DNA from: Aeromicrobium sp. PE09-221 | GTDB lineage: Bacteria; Actinomycetota; Actinomycetes; Propionibacteriales; Nocardioidaceae | Length of the DNA stretch: 64,000 nucleotides | Direction: 5' to 3' | NCBI RefSeq assembly: GCF_002174305.1 | Contig: NZ_MIJB01000009.1 | Coordinates: 1 to 64,000 of the forward strand | Shown: piece by piece, positions 7,430 through 16,359 of the stretch | Layout: every line of letters begins with the position of its first letter | Numbering within the stretch: the stretch's first letter is position 1 | Notes under the pieces: generated by a model | What the model saw: the letters and a program-made list of their open reading frames with translations, nothing else | Told to the model about the DNA's origin: nothing | Database searches by the model: none | Made by a program: the position numbers and the translations under genes

Positions 7430-8281
7430 TCACCGGATCCGTCCGAGGGGTGCCACCGATGGCGAGCCCGAAACGGGGTCAGGTACCACGACGCACGTGA
7501 GGTCGAAGACCTCCTCGACCAGGTCGGCGGTCACGATATCGGCTGGCGGACCTTGTGCAACGATGGCACCGTTCTTCATCGCGATCAGATGTGTTCCATA
7601 CCGCGCGGCGTGGTTGAGGTCGTGCAAGACCGCCACGAGGGTCCGTCCGGCCAGATGGAGATCGGTGAACAGCTCGAGAAGCTCGATCTGGTGGGTGATG
7701 TCGAGGAACGTGGTCGGCTCATCGAGTAGCAGGATGTCGGTCCGCTGCGCCAATGCCATCGACACCCACACACGCTGGCGCTGACCGCCCGACAATTCGT
7801 CGACGAGACGCCCCGATAGATCCGTGACGCCCGTGGCCTCCATCGCCTCGGCCACGGCCTGTTCGTCCTTCTCGGTCCACTGCCGAAGCAGTCCCTGGTG
7901 GGGGAACCGCCCTCGGGCCACCAGATCGGCGACGGTGATACCGTCGGGCGCGATCGAGTTCTGCGGCAACAGCCCGATCCGACGAGCGACCTCCTTGGCC
8001 TTATAGGAGTGGATGTCCGCTCCGTCCAGGACCACCTGTCCGTCGCTGGGTTTGAGGAGACGCGACAGGCCGCGCAGCAGAGTGGATTTGCCGCATGCAT
8101 TGGGTCCCACGATCACCGTGAACGAGTGATCGGGGATCTGGACCGAGAGGTTCTCGATGATGATGCGCTTGTCGTAGCCGATGGTCGCGTCCTCGACACA
8201 AAGGCGGCCGCGGCGAGCGGCGGTATTCACGGCAGGGCTGCCGGCGGCGCCCGGTGGGCGAGGGTCCGACTCAGGGGGCAT
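7430..8281 (-). CDS. Iron-siderophore ABC transporter ATP-binding protein (FecE/FepC type)
   Basis: 283-aa ATPase that powers uptake of a ferric siderophore with the two permeases and binding lipoprotein encoded upstream. Motifs: Walker A GPNACGKSTLLRGL, Q-loop LLPQNS, signature LSGGQRQRVWVSMAL, Walker B DILLLDEPTTFLD, H-loop VLHDLNHAARYG. The FLDITHQIELLEL run after Walker B is typical of the FepC group. The ATG at 8279-8281 follows GAAAGGAAG; a much longer frame upstream is an artefact, reading antisense through the permease gene. About 30 unstructured residues precede the ABC domain. Last gene of the operon, 14 nt after the permease. Confidence 0.93.
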   Translation of the reverse strand: MPPESDPRPPGAAGSPAVNTAARRGRLCVEDATIGYDKRIIIENLSVQIPDHSFTVIVGPNACGKSTLLRGLSRLLKPSDGQVVLDGADIHSYKAKEVARRIGLLPQNSIAPDGITVADLVARGRFPHQGLLRQWTEKDEQAVAEAMEATGVTDLSGRLVDELSGGQRQRVWVSMALAQRTDILLLDEPTTFLDITHQIELLELFTDLHLAGRTLVAVLHDLNHAARYGTHLIAMKNGAIVAQGPPADIVTADLVEEVFDLTCVVVPDPVSGSPSVAPLGRIR

Positions 8282-8295
8282 GTTTCGTCTTCCTT

Positions 8296-9354
8296 TCACA
8301 GACGTCGCCGTGCCTCGGCAACGAGCAGCCAGACCAGGTAGCCACCGCCGATGACGACGGTGACCAGCCCGACCGGCAAGGTGACGGGTAGAAGGTGCTG
8401 GGCTGCGTAGTCGGCGGCAAGGAGGAGAAAAGCTCCGGTGAACGCGGCCGGGGTGATGGTCACCCCTGCGGTTCGAGCGAGCCGACGGGCGATCTGCGGA
8501 GCAGCGAGGGCGACGAATGCGATGGGACCCGCGGCAGCAGTCACCACCGCGACTGGAGCGACACCGAGAACCACCAGAGTCAGCCTCGTGCGTTCCACCG
8601 TGACCCCCGAGGCCGCTGCCGCCTCGTCGCCGAGACCGAGCTGACTCAGTGCCGGAGCGAATACGGTGAGCACCGTCAGGAGCACGACGATAACGCCGCC
8701 ACCGATCAGTACCTGTTCCCAATTGGTGCCGTTGAGCGACCCGGCTCCCCAGGCTGCTGCACTCATCGCGAGGTCGAGCTCGGCACGCAAGATCAGATAG
8801 GTGTTCGCGGCGGTCAGCATGGCGGATACACCGATGCCGACCACGATGAGCCGGAAGCCCTGCACACCCCGGCGGTAGGCGAGCAGATAGATGGCTACCG
8901 CAGTGAGTACTCCACCGATGAGCGCGCCACCGGCGATGGCGGAGTAGGTGCCGCCGAGCAGGATGATCGCCACGAGTCCCCCCGTGTGGGAGCCCGCCGA
9001 GAGACCGATGACATCGGGACTCGCCAGTGGATTGCGGGTCAGGGCCTGGAAGACGGCACCGGAGGCGCCGAGCGCGGCACCGAAGACGATCGCGGCGGTC
9101 ACGCGAGGCACGCGCCACTCCAGGATGACGACGCGGTCGAAGCCCGCATCCGGGTCGCGCAGTGCTCTCCACACCTCCGCGATGGTGAAGTCGAGATCGC
9201 CGGTCACGACTCCGGCCACACCTACCGCGCAAGTGACCAGCAGCAGACCGAGGCAGACGACTACCGTCCGCAGGGCCCCGTGGACCGCGACTGGTCCACG
9301 GCGTATACGCCAGGTCCGGCGCCCGAAGTCGATCATCGATGCTGGGCTGTTCAC
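8296..9354 (-). CDS. FecCD-family siderophore permease (second)
   Basis: 352 aa, about ten membrane helices, FecCD type. Conserved pieces include LEWRVPRVTAAIVFGAALGASGAVFQALTRNPLASPDVIG, GAGSLNGTNWEQ and the coupling region GPIAFVALAAPQIARRLAR; the tail is the usual LPVGLVTVVIGGGYLVWLL. The GTG at 9352-9354 overlaps the previous stop by 4 nt (GTGA); an ATG at 9336 is an alternative. It forms the channel with the adjacent paralogous permease. Confidence 0.92.
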   Translation of the reverse strand: MNSPASMIDFGRRTWRIRRGPVAVHGALRTVVVCLGLLLVTCAVGVAGVVTGDLDFTIAEVWRALRDPDAGFDRVVILEWRVPRVTAAIVFGAALGASGAVFQALTRNPLASPDVIGLSAGSHTGGLVAIILLGGTYSAIAGGALIGGVLTAVAIYLLAYRRGVQGFRLIVVGIGVSAMLTAANTYLILRAELDLAMSAAAWGAGSLNGTNWEQVLIGGGVIVVLLTVLTVFAPALSQLGLGDEAAAASGVTVERTRLTLVVLGVAPVAVVTAAAGPIAFVALAAPQIARRLARTAGVTITPAAFTGAFLLLAADYAAQHLLPVTLPVGLVTVVIGGGYLVWLLVAEARRRL

Positions 9355-10415
9355 AGGCCGCTGGCCTTCGGCCTGCGCACCAGGGCGATGAGCACCGGCG
9401 CGCCGACGAATGCAGTCAGCACCCCGACCGGCACCTCGCCGGATGGAAGGATCACCCGCGCGATCACATCGGATGTCAGGAGGATGACGGGAGCGATGAG
9501 CGCGGAGTAGACGATGATCCACGGCTGACTGGGCCCGGTGATCCATCGGGCGATGTGGGGGGCCATCAGCCCGAGGAAACCGATCGGCCCCGCGACCGCG
9601 GTGGCGCTGCCGGCCAGCAGCGTCACCGCGAACACCGCCCCCAGCCGGGTCCGGTGCACGCTCGCACCCAAGCCCGTCGCGAGCTCGTCGCCGAGCGCGA
9701 CGGCATTGAGCGGGCTCGCGACCAGTGCCGCCATGAGTGCCCCGACGACCAAGAACGGTGCGACCGTGCTGATGACGTCCATCCCACGGCCGGTCAAGCT
9801 TCCGGCATTCCATGACCGCATGGCGTCGAATGTGGAGGGGTCCAAGAGCATCAGCGCCGTGGTGATCCCGGTCAGTACGGCCGCGATCGCGACACCTCCG
9901 AGGACGAGTCGTACCGGATCGGCGCCTCCCCGGCCGGCGGTGCCGATCGTGTAGACCACCAATGTCGTGGCCAGAGCTCCCACCAGCGCGAACCACAGGT
10001 ATCCATCGATCGAGGTCGCACCGAAATAGCCGATGCCGAGAACCACGAAGAACGCCGCCCCGGCGTTTACTCCGAGGATCCCCGGGTCCGCGAGTGGATT
10101 ACGGCTGAAAGCCTGGATCAACGCCCCTGCAGTCCCTAGTGCCGCCCCGACGGCCAGCCCGGTGATCGTCCGCGGTAGACGCAGCTCCGAGACGACATAT
10201 GTGGCTCCCTCACCTCCCGTCCCGCGCAGCACGTCCCACAACTCCGGTAGCGAGATCGCCTTCGCCCCCACCGCCAGGCTCAACACGGCAGCGCACGCCA
10301 GAAGACCGGTGAACGTCACCGCGCCCCATACCCGACGTCGCACTACCCGCCCCTCGGAGGCAGGCAGTGCGACGCGCGGGGGTGTGGGCCGGCGCGCGAG
10401 ACGAGAGGTCGTCAC
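9351..10415 (-). CDS. FecCD-family siderophore permease (first)
   Basis: 354 aa, FecCD permease with ELRLPRTITGLAVGAALG, the signature SRNPLADPGILGVNAGAAFF, SWNAGSLTGRGMDV and GPIGFLGLMAPHIARW. The GTG start at 10413-10415 overlaps the binding-protein stop by 4 nt, so all transport components are translationally coupled. An in-frame ATG at 10532 would put about 39 residues antisense into the neighbour and is rejected. About 20 Arg-rich residues precede the first membrane helix. Confidence 0.92.
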   Translation of the reverse strand: MTTSRLARRPTPPRVALPASEGRVVRRRVWGAVTFTGLLACAAVLSLAVGAKAISLPELWDVLRGTGGEGATYVVSELRLPRTITGLAVGAALGTAGALIQAFSRNPLADPGILGVNAGAAFFVVLGIGYFGATSIDGYLWFALVGALATTLVVYTIGTAGRGGADPVRLVLGGVAIAAVLTGITTALMLLDPSTFDAMRSWNAGSLTGRGMDVISTVAPFLVVGALMAALVASPLNAVALGDELATGLGASVHRTRLGAVFAVTLLAGSATAVAGPIGFLGLMAPHIARWITGPSQPWIIVYSALIAPVILLTSDVIARVILPSGEVPVGVLTAFVGAPVLIALVRRPKASGL

Positions 10416-11392
10416 GACGCAGGCGTCGTGCTTTCCAGCGATGGGAGAAGCTCGTCGATCAGGAACTCGAAGGTGCGAGGTCCGCCGACGGAGTTGGTCG
10501 CATAGGCGATCGGCGAAGCGGCCGGCAGCCACACGACCGATTCATTGGCCACGGACGGCAAGGAGGCATAGCGTGGGTCGGCGGTGATCTGTTCCTCACG
10601 ATCGACGGCGTCCCAGATCACGAGGACGTCGGCGTCCAATTCGTCGAGGTTCTCATAGGAGATCCCACTGCCGTCATTGTCGTTGTTCTGGTTGCCGGCG
10701 GGTACCAGACCGAAGCACTCCAGAGCCGTGCCGTTGCCCCACTTGATGTTCTCTGCGACCGTGCCGACGAGCTGGTAGGTGCGTCCCTGCCACTGCGGAA
10801 TGGCCTCGCGTGCTTCTTCGCAGGCCGCGTCGACCTCATCGATCACCGGCTCGGCATCGGTTCCGGTCAACATCGCCAGCGCACGCAGCGTCTCCTGCCA
10901 TGGCGGGTTGGGCGCCCCCTCGGCCAACCCGGGGAATGTGGTCGCGATGTCCTGAGCCTGTCCGTAGATCTCCTCCAGCAACTGGTACGAGCCATAGCCC
11001 ACGATCAAGTCTGGATCGTAGCTGGCCACCTGCTCCAGATTGGTCTCATTGTTCTCGAAGAGGGAACCATCAACAGTCTCGAACACGTCCACCAGCCACG
11101 GCGTGGTGGCCTCGATCTGCTGCTCGTCGGCCCCGACCGCGACCGGCTGGACACCGAGCGCATCGAGCATCTCAGCGTGGTGCGGGTTCAGGGCCACGAC
11201 CCGTTCGGGGCGTTCCTCGATGGTGACATCGCCGTAGATGCCCTCGACGGTCGCGGGGAAGGCCGTGTCCGAGGAGCCGGGCTCCGAGGCCGAACCGTCG
11301 TCGGAGTCGGCGTCACCTCCGCACGCAGAGAGTAGAAGCGCTCCCGTGAGCGCGGAGGCGACGAGGGATCGGATGTGGGTGGGGGTTCTCAT
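10412..11392 (-). CDS. Siderophore-binding lipoprotein (FecB/BtuF type)
   Basis: 326-aa periplasmic-binding protein of the helical-backbone class. The signal peptide ends in a lipobox LLSACGG with Cys24 as lipidation site, followed by an acidic/Ser linker. RPERVVALNPHHAEMLDALGVQPVAVGAD is the usual N-terminal strand-helix of class III binding proteins, and DPDLIVGYGSYQLL and DVLVIWDAVDREE follow the fold. The ATG at 11390-11392 is preceded by AAAGGACGACAT. It lies 52 nt after the siderophore-interacting fusion gene. Likely binds a ferric siderophore; the chemotype is unknown. Confidence 0.9.
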   Translation of the reverse strand: MRTPTHIRSLVASALTGALLLSACGGDADSDDGSASEPGSSDTAFPATVEGIYGDVTIEERPERVVALNPHHAEMLDALGVQPVAVGADEQQIEATTPWLVDVFETVDGSLFENNETNLEQVASYDPDLIVGYGSYQLLEEIYGQAQDIATTFPGLAEGAPNPPWQETLRALAMLTGTDAEPVIDEVDAACEEAREAIPQWQGRTYQLVGTVAENIKWGNGTALECFGLVPAGNQNNDNDGSGISYENLDELDADVLVIWDAVDREEQITADPRYASLPSVANESVVWLPAASPIAYATNSVGGPRTFEFLIDELLPSLESTTPAS

Positions 11393-11444
11393 GTCGTCCT
11401 TTGCTGTTGGTTGATGGCGGCCGGATACCGCTGGGGAGAGATAG

Positions 11445-13316
11445 TCATGCGGGGGCCAGAGTGCGCAGGGTATGACCCCAGCCGATGGTTTCCGTGGTGG
11501 CGGTGCGCAGTCCGGCCGCGACGATGATGGCTTCCAGTTCGGCATCGGTGCGCCTGCCCGTGCCGTGGAGGGTGAGGTCGAGAAGGTCGGCCTCGGCGTG
11601 ATGCTCGTCGAGTTCGGTGTCGTGGATGGTGTCTTCGAGTAGCAGGATGCGCCCGTCGTCGCTGAGGTACTGCGCCGATCGGCGCAATATGTGGACCGCC
11701 TCGGGATCATGGAAGGCGGCGAGGACCGTGCCGAAGAGGATCGCGTCGGCGGCGGGAACGGGCTCGGCGATCGTCTGCACCAGGATCTCGACTCGTTGCC
11801 GCAGGCGCGGGTCGGGAATGCGGCGGCTCATCTCGGCCCCTGTCCACGCGGCGTCTGACGGTGGCGTGATGATGGTGACGGAGGTATCGGGGTGTCGGTC
11901 GATGATCGCCGCAGCAGCTGGTACGGCGGCGTCGGCGTGGATGACGAGGTGTCTGATGTCGTGCAAGGCGCTGGCTTCGATCAGGGGCGCGACGACATAG
12001 TCGGCGTACTGCGCGGTCTGCTCCAGCAGTCGCGAAGCATAGTCGGGATCGGCGCGCAGATCGGCGTACTCGCGTCCGGTGACGGTGGCGTAGGCGGCTT
12101 GACCCGTGCGTACGGAGTGCTCGAGCCCGAAGAGAGCCAAGGCCTGCCGCGCGTAGACGCCGTCACGGTGCAGAACCTCCAGCGCCAGTTCTTCGGTCAG
12201 GTAGTGACCGGTGTGGGTCAGTGAGTAGTGCGGCGTGCCCCCGTTGTCTCGACGACCTTCGAGCAGGCCGATCGCGGCCAGATAGCGCAGCAGCTTGCCC
12301 AAGGCGCGGGCGTCGGTCGCGGTCCGCCTGGCAAGCCGGTCCGGATCGTCGATGCCCTCGGCGATCAATTCGCCCAGCCCGATGGTGGCGGCAACTCTGA
12401 TCGCCAGGGAAGGCAGGATCTCGGCCTGATCGTGGAACGTCGCGAAGGCGTCCTCGTTGCGTGCTTCGTCGGTTACTTCCGGGTCGGTTTCCAGCGTCGC
12501 GACCTCTCCGCGTTTCCAGTACCCGGTGAAGTCGATCTGACGCTTGTCCACGCCCGCGGCGAGCAGCAGTCGCCGTAGCTCGCGCACGACGGACTGCTCG
12601 CCAGCCAACCACGCGGTCGTCGTCTCACCCCTCCAGCCCGGCGCTTCGGTGGCCTGGCGCACCGCATCGATCAGCGAACAGGACTCGGCGTCTGCATCGC
12701 GGACGAGCCACGTCGTTCTCACGCCCGGATGCTCCTTCAGCTCAAGGCGATGCTCGCTGCGGGCGATCTCGATGAGAACATCCGCGCGCAGGCCCTCGGG
12801 GGCCTCTTCGAGCAGGCGTGCGATCGCCGGCAGCGCTGTCTCATCGCCGACCAGCAGCAGCTGGTCCATGTCCGTCGGCAGCCCCCGCGAGACCGATGGC
12901 CCGGCGATGTGCACCCGATCACCCTGCTTGGCCCGATAGGCCCACGTGGTGGCGATGCCCACGCCGTGCTTGACGAATTCGACATCCAGTTCGCCGCTGA
13001 CCGGGTCATACCGGCGTACGGTATAGACCCGCCAGATGGGCCTGCGGCCTTCAGGTAGTTTGATTCCACCGTCGTGCAAGATCGGCATGACCGGTTCCTG
13101 CTCACCCGGGTAGGGGAAGATCAACCGGATGTCGTCGTCGAAGCCGGTACTCGTGAAGGCCGGCCACGTGCGCTGCTGAGCATCGGTGAATGACTGCAAC
13201 TGGGTGCCGGTCAAGGTGATCCGACGAAGGCCAGGGGTGAGGTCGACGGTCCGGGCGACCTCGACCTCACGGATGGCGATCGGGTAGACGGTCGTAGGCC
13301 GACTGCGGGCAGGCAC
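11445..13316 (-). CDS. Siderophore-interacting protein fused to an O-methyltransferase-like domain
   Basis: 623 aa. Residues 1 to about 270 form a ViuB/SIP-type FAD-binding ferric-siderophore reductase domain (VYTVRRYD, GVGIATTWAYRAKQGD, LLVGDETALPAI, TAWLAGEQ, FTGYWKRGE). The remaining 350 residues look like a plant-type O-methyltransferase: a winged-helix dimerisation region (LGKLLRYLAAIGLLEGRRDN) and a Rossmann region ending DAILFGTVLAAFHDPEAVHILRRS and GRILLLEDT. SAM motif I, normally DxGGGxG, reads VIHADAAVPA and is degenerate. The GTG at 13314-13316 is chosen because AAGGAGGGG ends 7 nt before it. First gene of the uptake operon, just downstream of an iron box. Confidence 0.85.
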   Translation of the reverse strand: MPARSRPTTVYPIAIREVEVARTVDLTPGLRRITLTGTQLQSFTDAQQRTWPAFTSTGFDDDIRLIFPYPGEQEPVMPILHDGGIKLPEGRRPIWRVYTVRRYDPVSGELDVEFVKHGVGIATTWAYRAKQGDRVHIAGPSVSRGLPTDMDQLLLVGDETALPAIARLLEEAPEGLRADVLIEIARSEHRLELKEHPGVRTTWLVRDADAESCSLIDAVRQATEAPGWRGETTTAWLAGEQSVVRELRRLLLAAGVDKRQIDFTGYWKRGEVATLETDPEVTDEARNEDAFATFHDQAEILPSLAIRVAATIGLGELIAEGIDDPDRLARRTATDARALGKLLRYLAAIGLLEGRRDNGGTPHYSLTHTGHYLTEELALEVLHRDGVYARQALALFGLEHSVRTGQAAYATVTGREYADLRADPDYASRLLEQTAQYADYVVAPLIEASALHDIRHLVIHADAAVPAAAAIIDRHPDTSVTIITPPSDAAWTGAEMSRRIPDPRLRQRVEILVQTIAEPVPAADAILFGTVLAAFHDPEAVHILRRSAQYLSDDGRILLLEDTIHDTELDEHHAEADLLDLTLHGTGRRTDAELEAIIVAAGLRTATTETIGWGHTLRTLAPA

Positions 13317-13415
13317 AGGTACCCCTCCTTCGCGGATACGAGATGACGATCGGGTGGCCGCCGAAGCATCGGCATGCGTGGTCCGTGGCGCCCGATGGCG
13401 TCCCCGAACCTCGAA

Positions 13416-13434
13416 CAAAGTTAGCCTCTCCTTA
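13416..13434 (-). promoter_or_regulatory. DtxR/IdeR-type iron box
   Basis: On the minus strand the site reads TAAGGAGAGGCTAACTTTG, 13 of 19 matches to the DtxR/IdeR consensus TTAGGTTAGGCTAACCTAA, with an intact AGGCTAAC core. It lies 100 bp upstream of the siderophore-uptake operon and 12 bp before the earliest start of the divergent AraC gene, so it could repress both when iron is sufficient. Confidence 0.75.
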
Positions 13435-13445
13435 CCGGCTATGGT

Positions 13446-15074
13446 GTGCACGAGATGACAAATTCTTGCCATGAAGGATCCGCTGATGTGGGATGGCACA
13501 CGCTACTTGCGAGTGGTGTCGTGCCGGCGGTGCCTGCAGCCCGTGCGGAACCGGTCGCCGGCGATGGGGACGCGGTTCTTCTCTGGACACGTACTGGCAG
13601 CGCGCAGGTGGATATCGCGGGACTCGACTACTCGCTTCCTGCGGGCCGCATCATCTGGGTGCCACCGGGCCTGCCGATGACCGTTCGGACTGATCCGGGC
13701 ACCGTGGCAATCCCGATCGTGGCCCCGGTGTCCGAGCTGCCCGATGCCCTGGCGAGGGTGAAGACCACGACGCTGCCCATGGGCTGGGACGAATGGCTCA
13801 CCTACCATTTCGCTCGTTCGGCGGGCTACTTGCGTGGAACGACCTCGTACTCGGCGGGACTGCTCGACCTGATCTCCGGCTCGCCCGAGCCGGGAGATGC
13901 TGAGAGCGCCGTGATCGCATGGCCCAGGTCACCGCGTTCCCCCGCCGCGTGCGGGGTTGCGCGTGAGCTTCTGCGTGACCCCGGCCATCCGCTGGGCTTG
14001 GGTGAGTTTGCGCTCCGGGAAGGCATCAGCACCCGCACGCTGCAGCGGCAGTTCACGTCCGAGACGGGGCTAACCTTCCGAGCATGGCGGAACCGGCTCA
14101 GGATCGCAGCGGCGGCCGCCTTGCTCGGCTCCGGCCACAGCGTCGCTGAAACAGCGCGACGGTGCGGTTACGGCACGCTCAGCAGTTTCAGTCGAGCCTT
14201 CAGCCAGCAGGCCGGGCTCAGCCCGCGTCAGTACCGCAGGCAACGTGCGACCGCAGCGAACAGCGATGTGACGACGGCTTCAGCCGATGAGGGGTTCATG
14301 GAAGGCGTCGATACCCTCACCAGACCGGAGGAGAACCACTCCGGCCGGGGGACTATGCCGCCATCGGTTCCCCGACATCCCTTGCCCGCCAGCGAAACCT
14401 GGCCACGGGTGAACTACTTCCACGTCGTGGTCTGGGTCTACCGAGGGACGGCGCGCATCGAGATCGCCGATACCTCGCGGACCCTTCAGCAAGGCGATGC
14501 GATGCTCTTGCCCGCCGGTCTGCGCAATCACGTCACCGCTCCGGAAGGTTCGCTCCTGCTTCCCTTGGGGCATCGGCCGGGCTACTCGCGACCGCCGGAT
14601 CGCGCCCCACAGGTGATTCACCTGCCCGCCGAGGCCGAGGACTTCCTTCTGTCCAATGTGGTCGCCAACCTCACCTGCCTGCGTCCGGCCGGCTATGACC
14701 CTCATGCGGTCGTCTCGAGCTTTCAGCGGCACGTGCCTTCGACGGCGGGGGATGGTTCGCAACCCGCCCGCCGGGTCATCGACGCCCTCACTCGCGACCC
14801 GAGCGACTCGCGAGACTTAGGCGACTGGGCCGCCATGCTCGGTGTCGGCCTGACGGAGCTGCGAAGAGCGTTCTTTCGAGAGACCGGCAGCACATTCCCG
14901 GTGTGGCGTGCCGAGCTACGCATGACTCATGCACGCGCATTGCTCGCTTCGGGCGATGCCCCGAGCACCGTGGCCCGCCGCGTCGGATACGCGCGATTCT
15001 CGGGTTTCACCCGAGCCTTCACCGTGGCGCACGGCATCACCCCGAGTCATTACCGGCGCCAGGTTCGTCCCTAG
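13446..15074 (+). CDS. Double-length AraC-family regulator with two sensor/HTH modules
   Basis: 542 aa made of two complete AraC-like modules. Module 1 has a cupin-like sensor (LPAGRIIWVPPGLPMTV) and an AraC DNA-binding domain at about 180-265 (STRTLQRQFTSETGLTFRAW ... GLSPRQYRRQ). Module 2 repeats this: cupin LQQGDAMLLPAGLRNHV, then a second domain at about 460-540 (LTELRRAFFRETGSTFPVWR ... GITPSHYRRQ). Ordinary AraC proteins have one module of about 300 aa. GTG at 13446 has no RBS; a GTG at 13488 preceded by GAAGGA is an equally likely start and keeps both modules. Divergent from the siderophore-uptake operon, it probably senses the siderophore. Confidence 0.85.
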   Translation: MHEMTNSCHEGSADVGWHTLLASGVVPAVPAARAEPVAGDGDAVLLWTRTGSAQVDIAGLDYSLPAGRIIWVPPGLPMTVRTDPGTVAIPIVAPVSELPDALARVKTTTLPMGWDEWLTYHFARSAGYLRGTTSYSAGLLDLISGSPEPGDAESAVIAWPRSPRSPAACGVARELLRDPGHPLGLGEFALREGISTRTLQRQFTSETGLTFRAWRNRLRIAAAAALLGSGHSVAETARRCGYGTLSSFSRAFSQQAGLSPRQYRRQRATAANSDVTTASADEGFMEGVDTLTRPEENHSGRGTMPPSVPRHPLPASETWPRVNYFHVVVWVYRGTARIEIADTSRTLQQGDAMLLPAGLRNHVTAPEGSLLLPLGHRPGYSRPPDRAPQVIHLPAEAEDFLLSNVVANLTCLRPAGYDPHAVVSSFQRHVPSTAGDGSQPARRVIDALTRDPSDSRDLGDWAAMLGVGLTELRRAFFRETGSTFPVWRAELRMTHARALLASGDAPSTVARRVGYARFSGFTRAFTVAHGITPSHYRRQVRP

Positions 15075-15492
15075 GCGCGAGTGGCGGTCAGCGCGCCGAA
15101 GCCCCTTCGAAGCCGAGCGAGAGACTGTCGTGTTTCGCGGTCAGATGAGGTCGGCTTGGGAGTTCAACTGCTGAGGTGTCGCCTCGCCGCGGAAGGCCCA
15201 CGGTTGACGTTCATCGATGCCGTGCGGGTGCTGGTGCCAGCGACCTCGATCCCAGTGACCGCGTCACCGGGCAGCAGTTTGCTAGCTCGGCGGCCAGCGA
15301 GATCCCATCGACCTCGATGAGTGGGCAGCCGTGGCTGTACTCCACCTACCCCGCCGTGACCTGCGCCGGTGGTGCGGTGGGCTGTGAGTTCGTTGACCCA
15401 GGAACGGTGGACCCCTCGGTGGGCATCCACTGCTCGAGGGTGATTGGGGCGGTGATGACCAGACGACGGCTGAAGTTCGGGGTTCGGCGACC
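15075..15492. other. Intergenic region without a supported gene
   Basis: 418 bp between the AraC gene and a TetR gene reading towards it. Short frames on both strands lack RBS and recognisable domains. No clear hairpin terminator was found. Confidence 0.5.
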
Positions 15493-16119
15493 TTAGCCTG
15501 GGTGTCCGGCCATGCGCAGCGCCAGCTCCGCATAGTGGTCGGCCACCTGCGTGAGCGTCAGTCGGCCGTGCTCGCGGAACCAGGTGAAGACGTACTCGCA
15601 CATCGTCGCGATGGCGAAGGAGGTCACACCGATGTCGTCGATCCGGAAGGTCTTCTCCTCGACGCCCTGCGCGAGGATGTCGCGGAGCAGGGTCAGATAG
15701 GGGCGGCCGAACTGGTTGAGGGCGGCCTGGCCCTCCGGCGATAGCGACGAGGCGAGATTGGCGTAGCCGAAATTGGAGTGATCGCCCAACTCGGTCAGCT
15801 GGATCTCGACATAAGCGCGAATATACGCCTGCATCCGGGTCACGGCATCGGCTTCCGGGATCGCTCCCGAGAGCACGTCGTAGGTGCGGCGGTACAGCGA
15901 ACTCAGGACCTCGGCGAGCACATCCTGTTTGGATGGAAAGTGCCAATAGATAGCTGCCGGAGTCATCGATGCCGCGCGGGCGATGCGCGTCATCGAGGTT
16001 CCCTCGTATCCGAACTCTTGGAAGAGGCGCGTCGCTGACGTCAGGATGCGCTCACGGGCAGAGCCGTCTTGGAGGCCATCGCGGGAGGCGTCCGCGATAT
16101 CCGGGCGCGGAGAGGTCAT
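15493..16119 (-). CDS. TetR-family regulator, paralogue of the one at 37.4-38.0 kb
   Basis: 208 aa. TetR helix-turn-helix at about residues 25-70: ILTSATRLFQEFGYEGTSMT, then RIARAASMTPAAIYWHFPSK. The C-terminal ligand domain ends CEYVFTWFREHGRLT.TQVADHYAELALRM, nearly repeating the C-terminus of the regulator at 37370-37990, so the two are duplicates. The ATG at 16117-16119 lies inside a perfect ATGACGTCAT palindrome (16118-16127). Divergent from an acyl-CoA ligase gene, with two copies of the GC-rich island motif between them, a layout mirrored by its paralogue and the ABC permease operon. Confidence 0.9.
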   Translation of the reverse strand: MTSPRPDIADASRDGLQDGSARERILTSATRLFQEFGYEGTSMTRIARAASMTPAAIYWHFPSKQDVLAEVLSSLYRRTYDVLSGAIPEADAVTRMQAYIRAYVEIQLTELGDHSNFGYANLASSLSPEGQAALNQFGRPYLTLLRDILAQGVEEKTFRIDDIGVTSFAIATMCEYVFTWFREHGRLTLTQVADHYAELALRMAGHPG

Positions 16120-16194
16120 GACGTCATCGTACGGTGATTCGTCGCCATCGCGGCCATGCCGGGTCCGTTTCGATCGCGGCCGTCCGGGCATCAT

Positions 16195-16207
16195 CCCCCG
16201 GCCGGGG
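16195..16207 (+). promoter_or_regulatory. Island motif copy CCCCCGGCCGGGG
   Basis: Part of a perfect 14-bp palindrome, 153 bp before the acyl-CoA ligase start and 76 bp before the TetR start. Matches CCCCCRNNYGGGY except at the last base. Confidence 0.5.
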
Positions 16208-16302
16208 GAGCCGGACCCGGAGATGACGGTGGAGGCCTCGGACACGTCGTACGGTTGGTGCCTCGATGCTCCCCGGCTCCTTGCCGTTCGGGCGTCGATC
16301 CT

Positions 16303-16315
16303 CCCCGGCCGGGGG
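16303..16315 (-). promoter_or_regulatory. Island motif copy CCCCCGGCCGGGG (opposite orientation)
   Basis: Second copy of the palindromic element, 45 bp upstream of the acyl-CoA ligase start, at promoter distance. Confidence 0.5.
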
Positions 16316-16359
16316 ATTTCCGTGCACATTCATGGACGAGAAAATGTTTTGAGACGAAG

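Noticed and set aside
7430-9232. Reading the ATPase as a 600-aa fusion protein
   Set aside because: The first 317 residues are an out-of-frame reading of the permease gene; the ABC protein has its own RBS and ATG at 8281.
15176-15496. Possible small genes between AraC and TetR
   Set aside because: No RBS, no recognisable domain, several overlapping frames on both strands.
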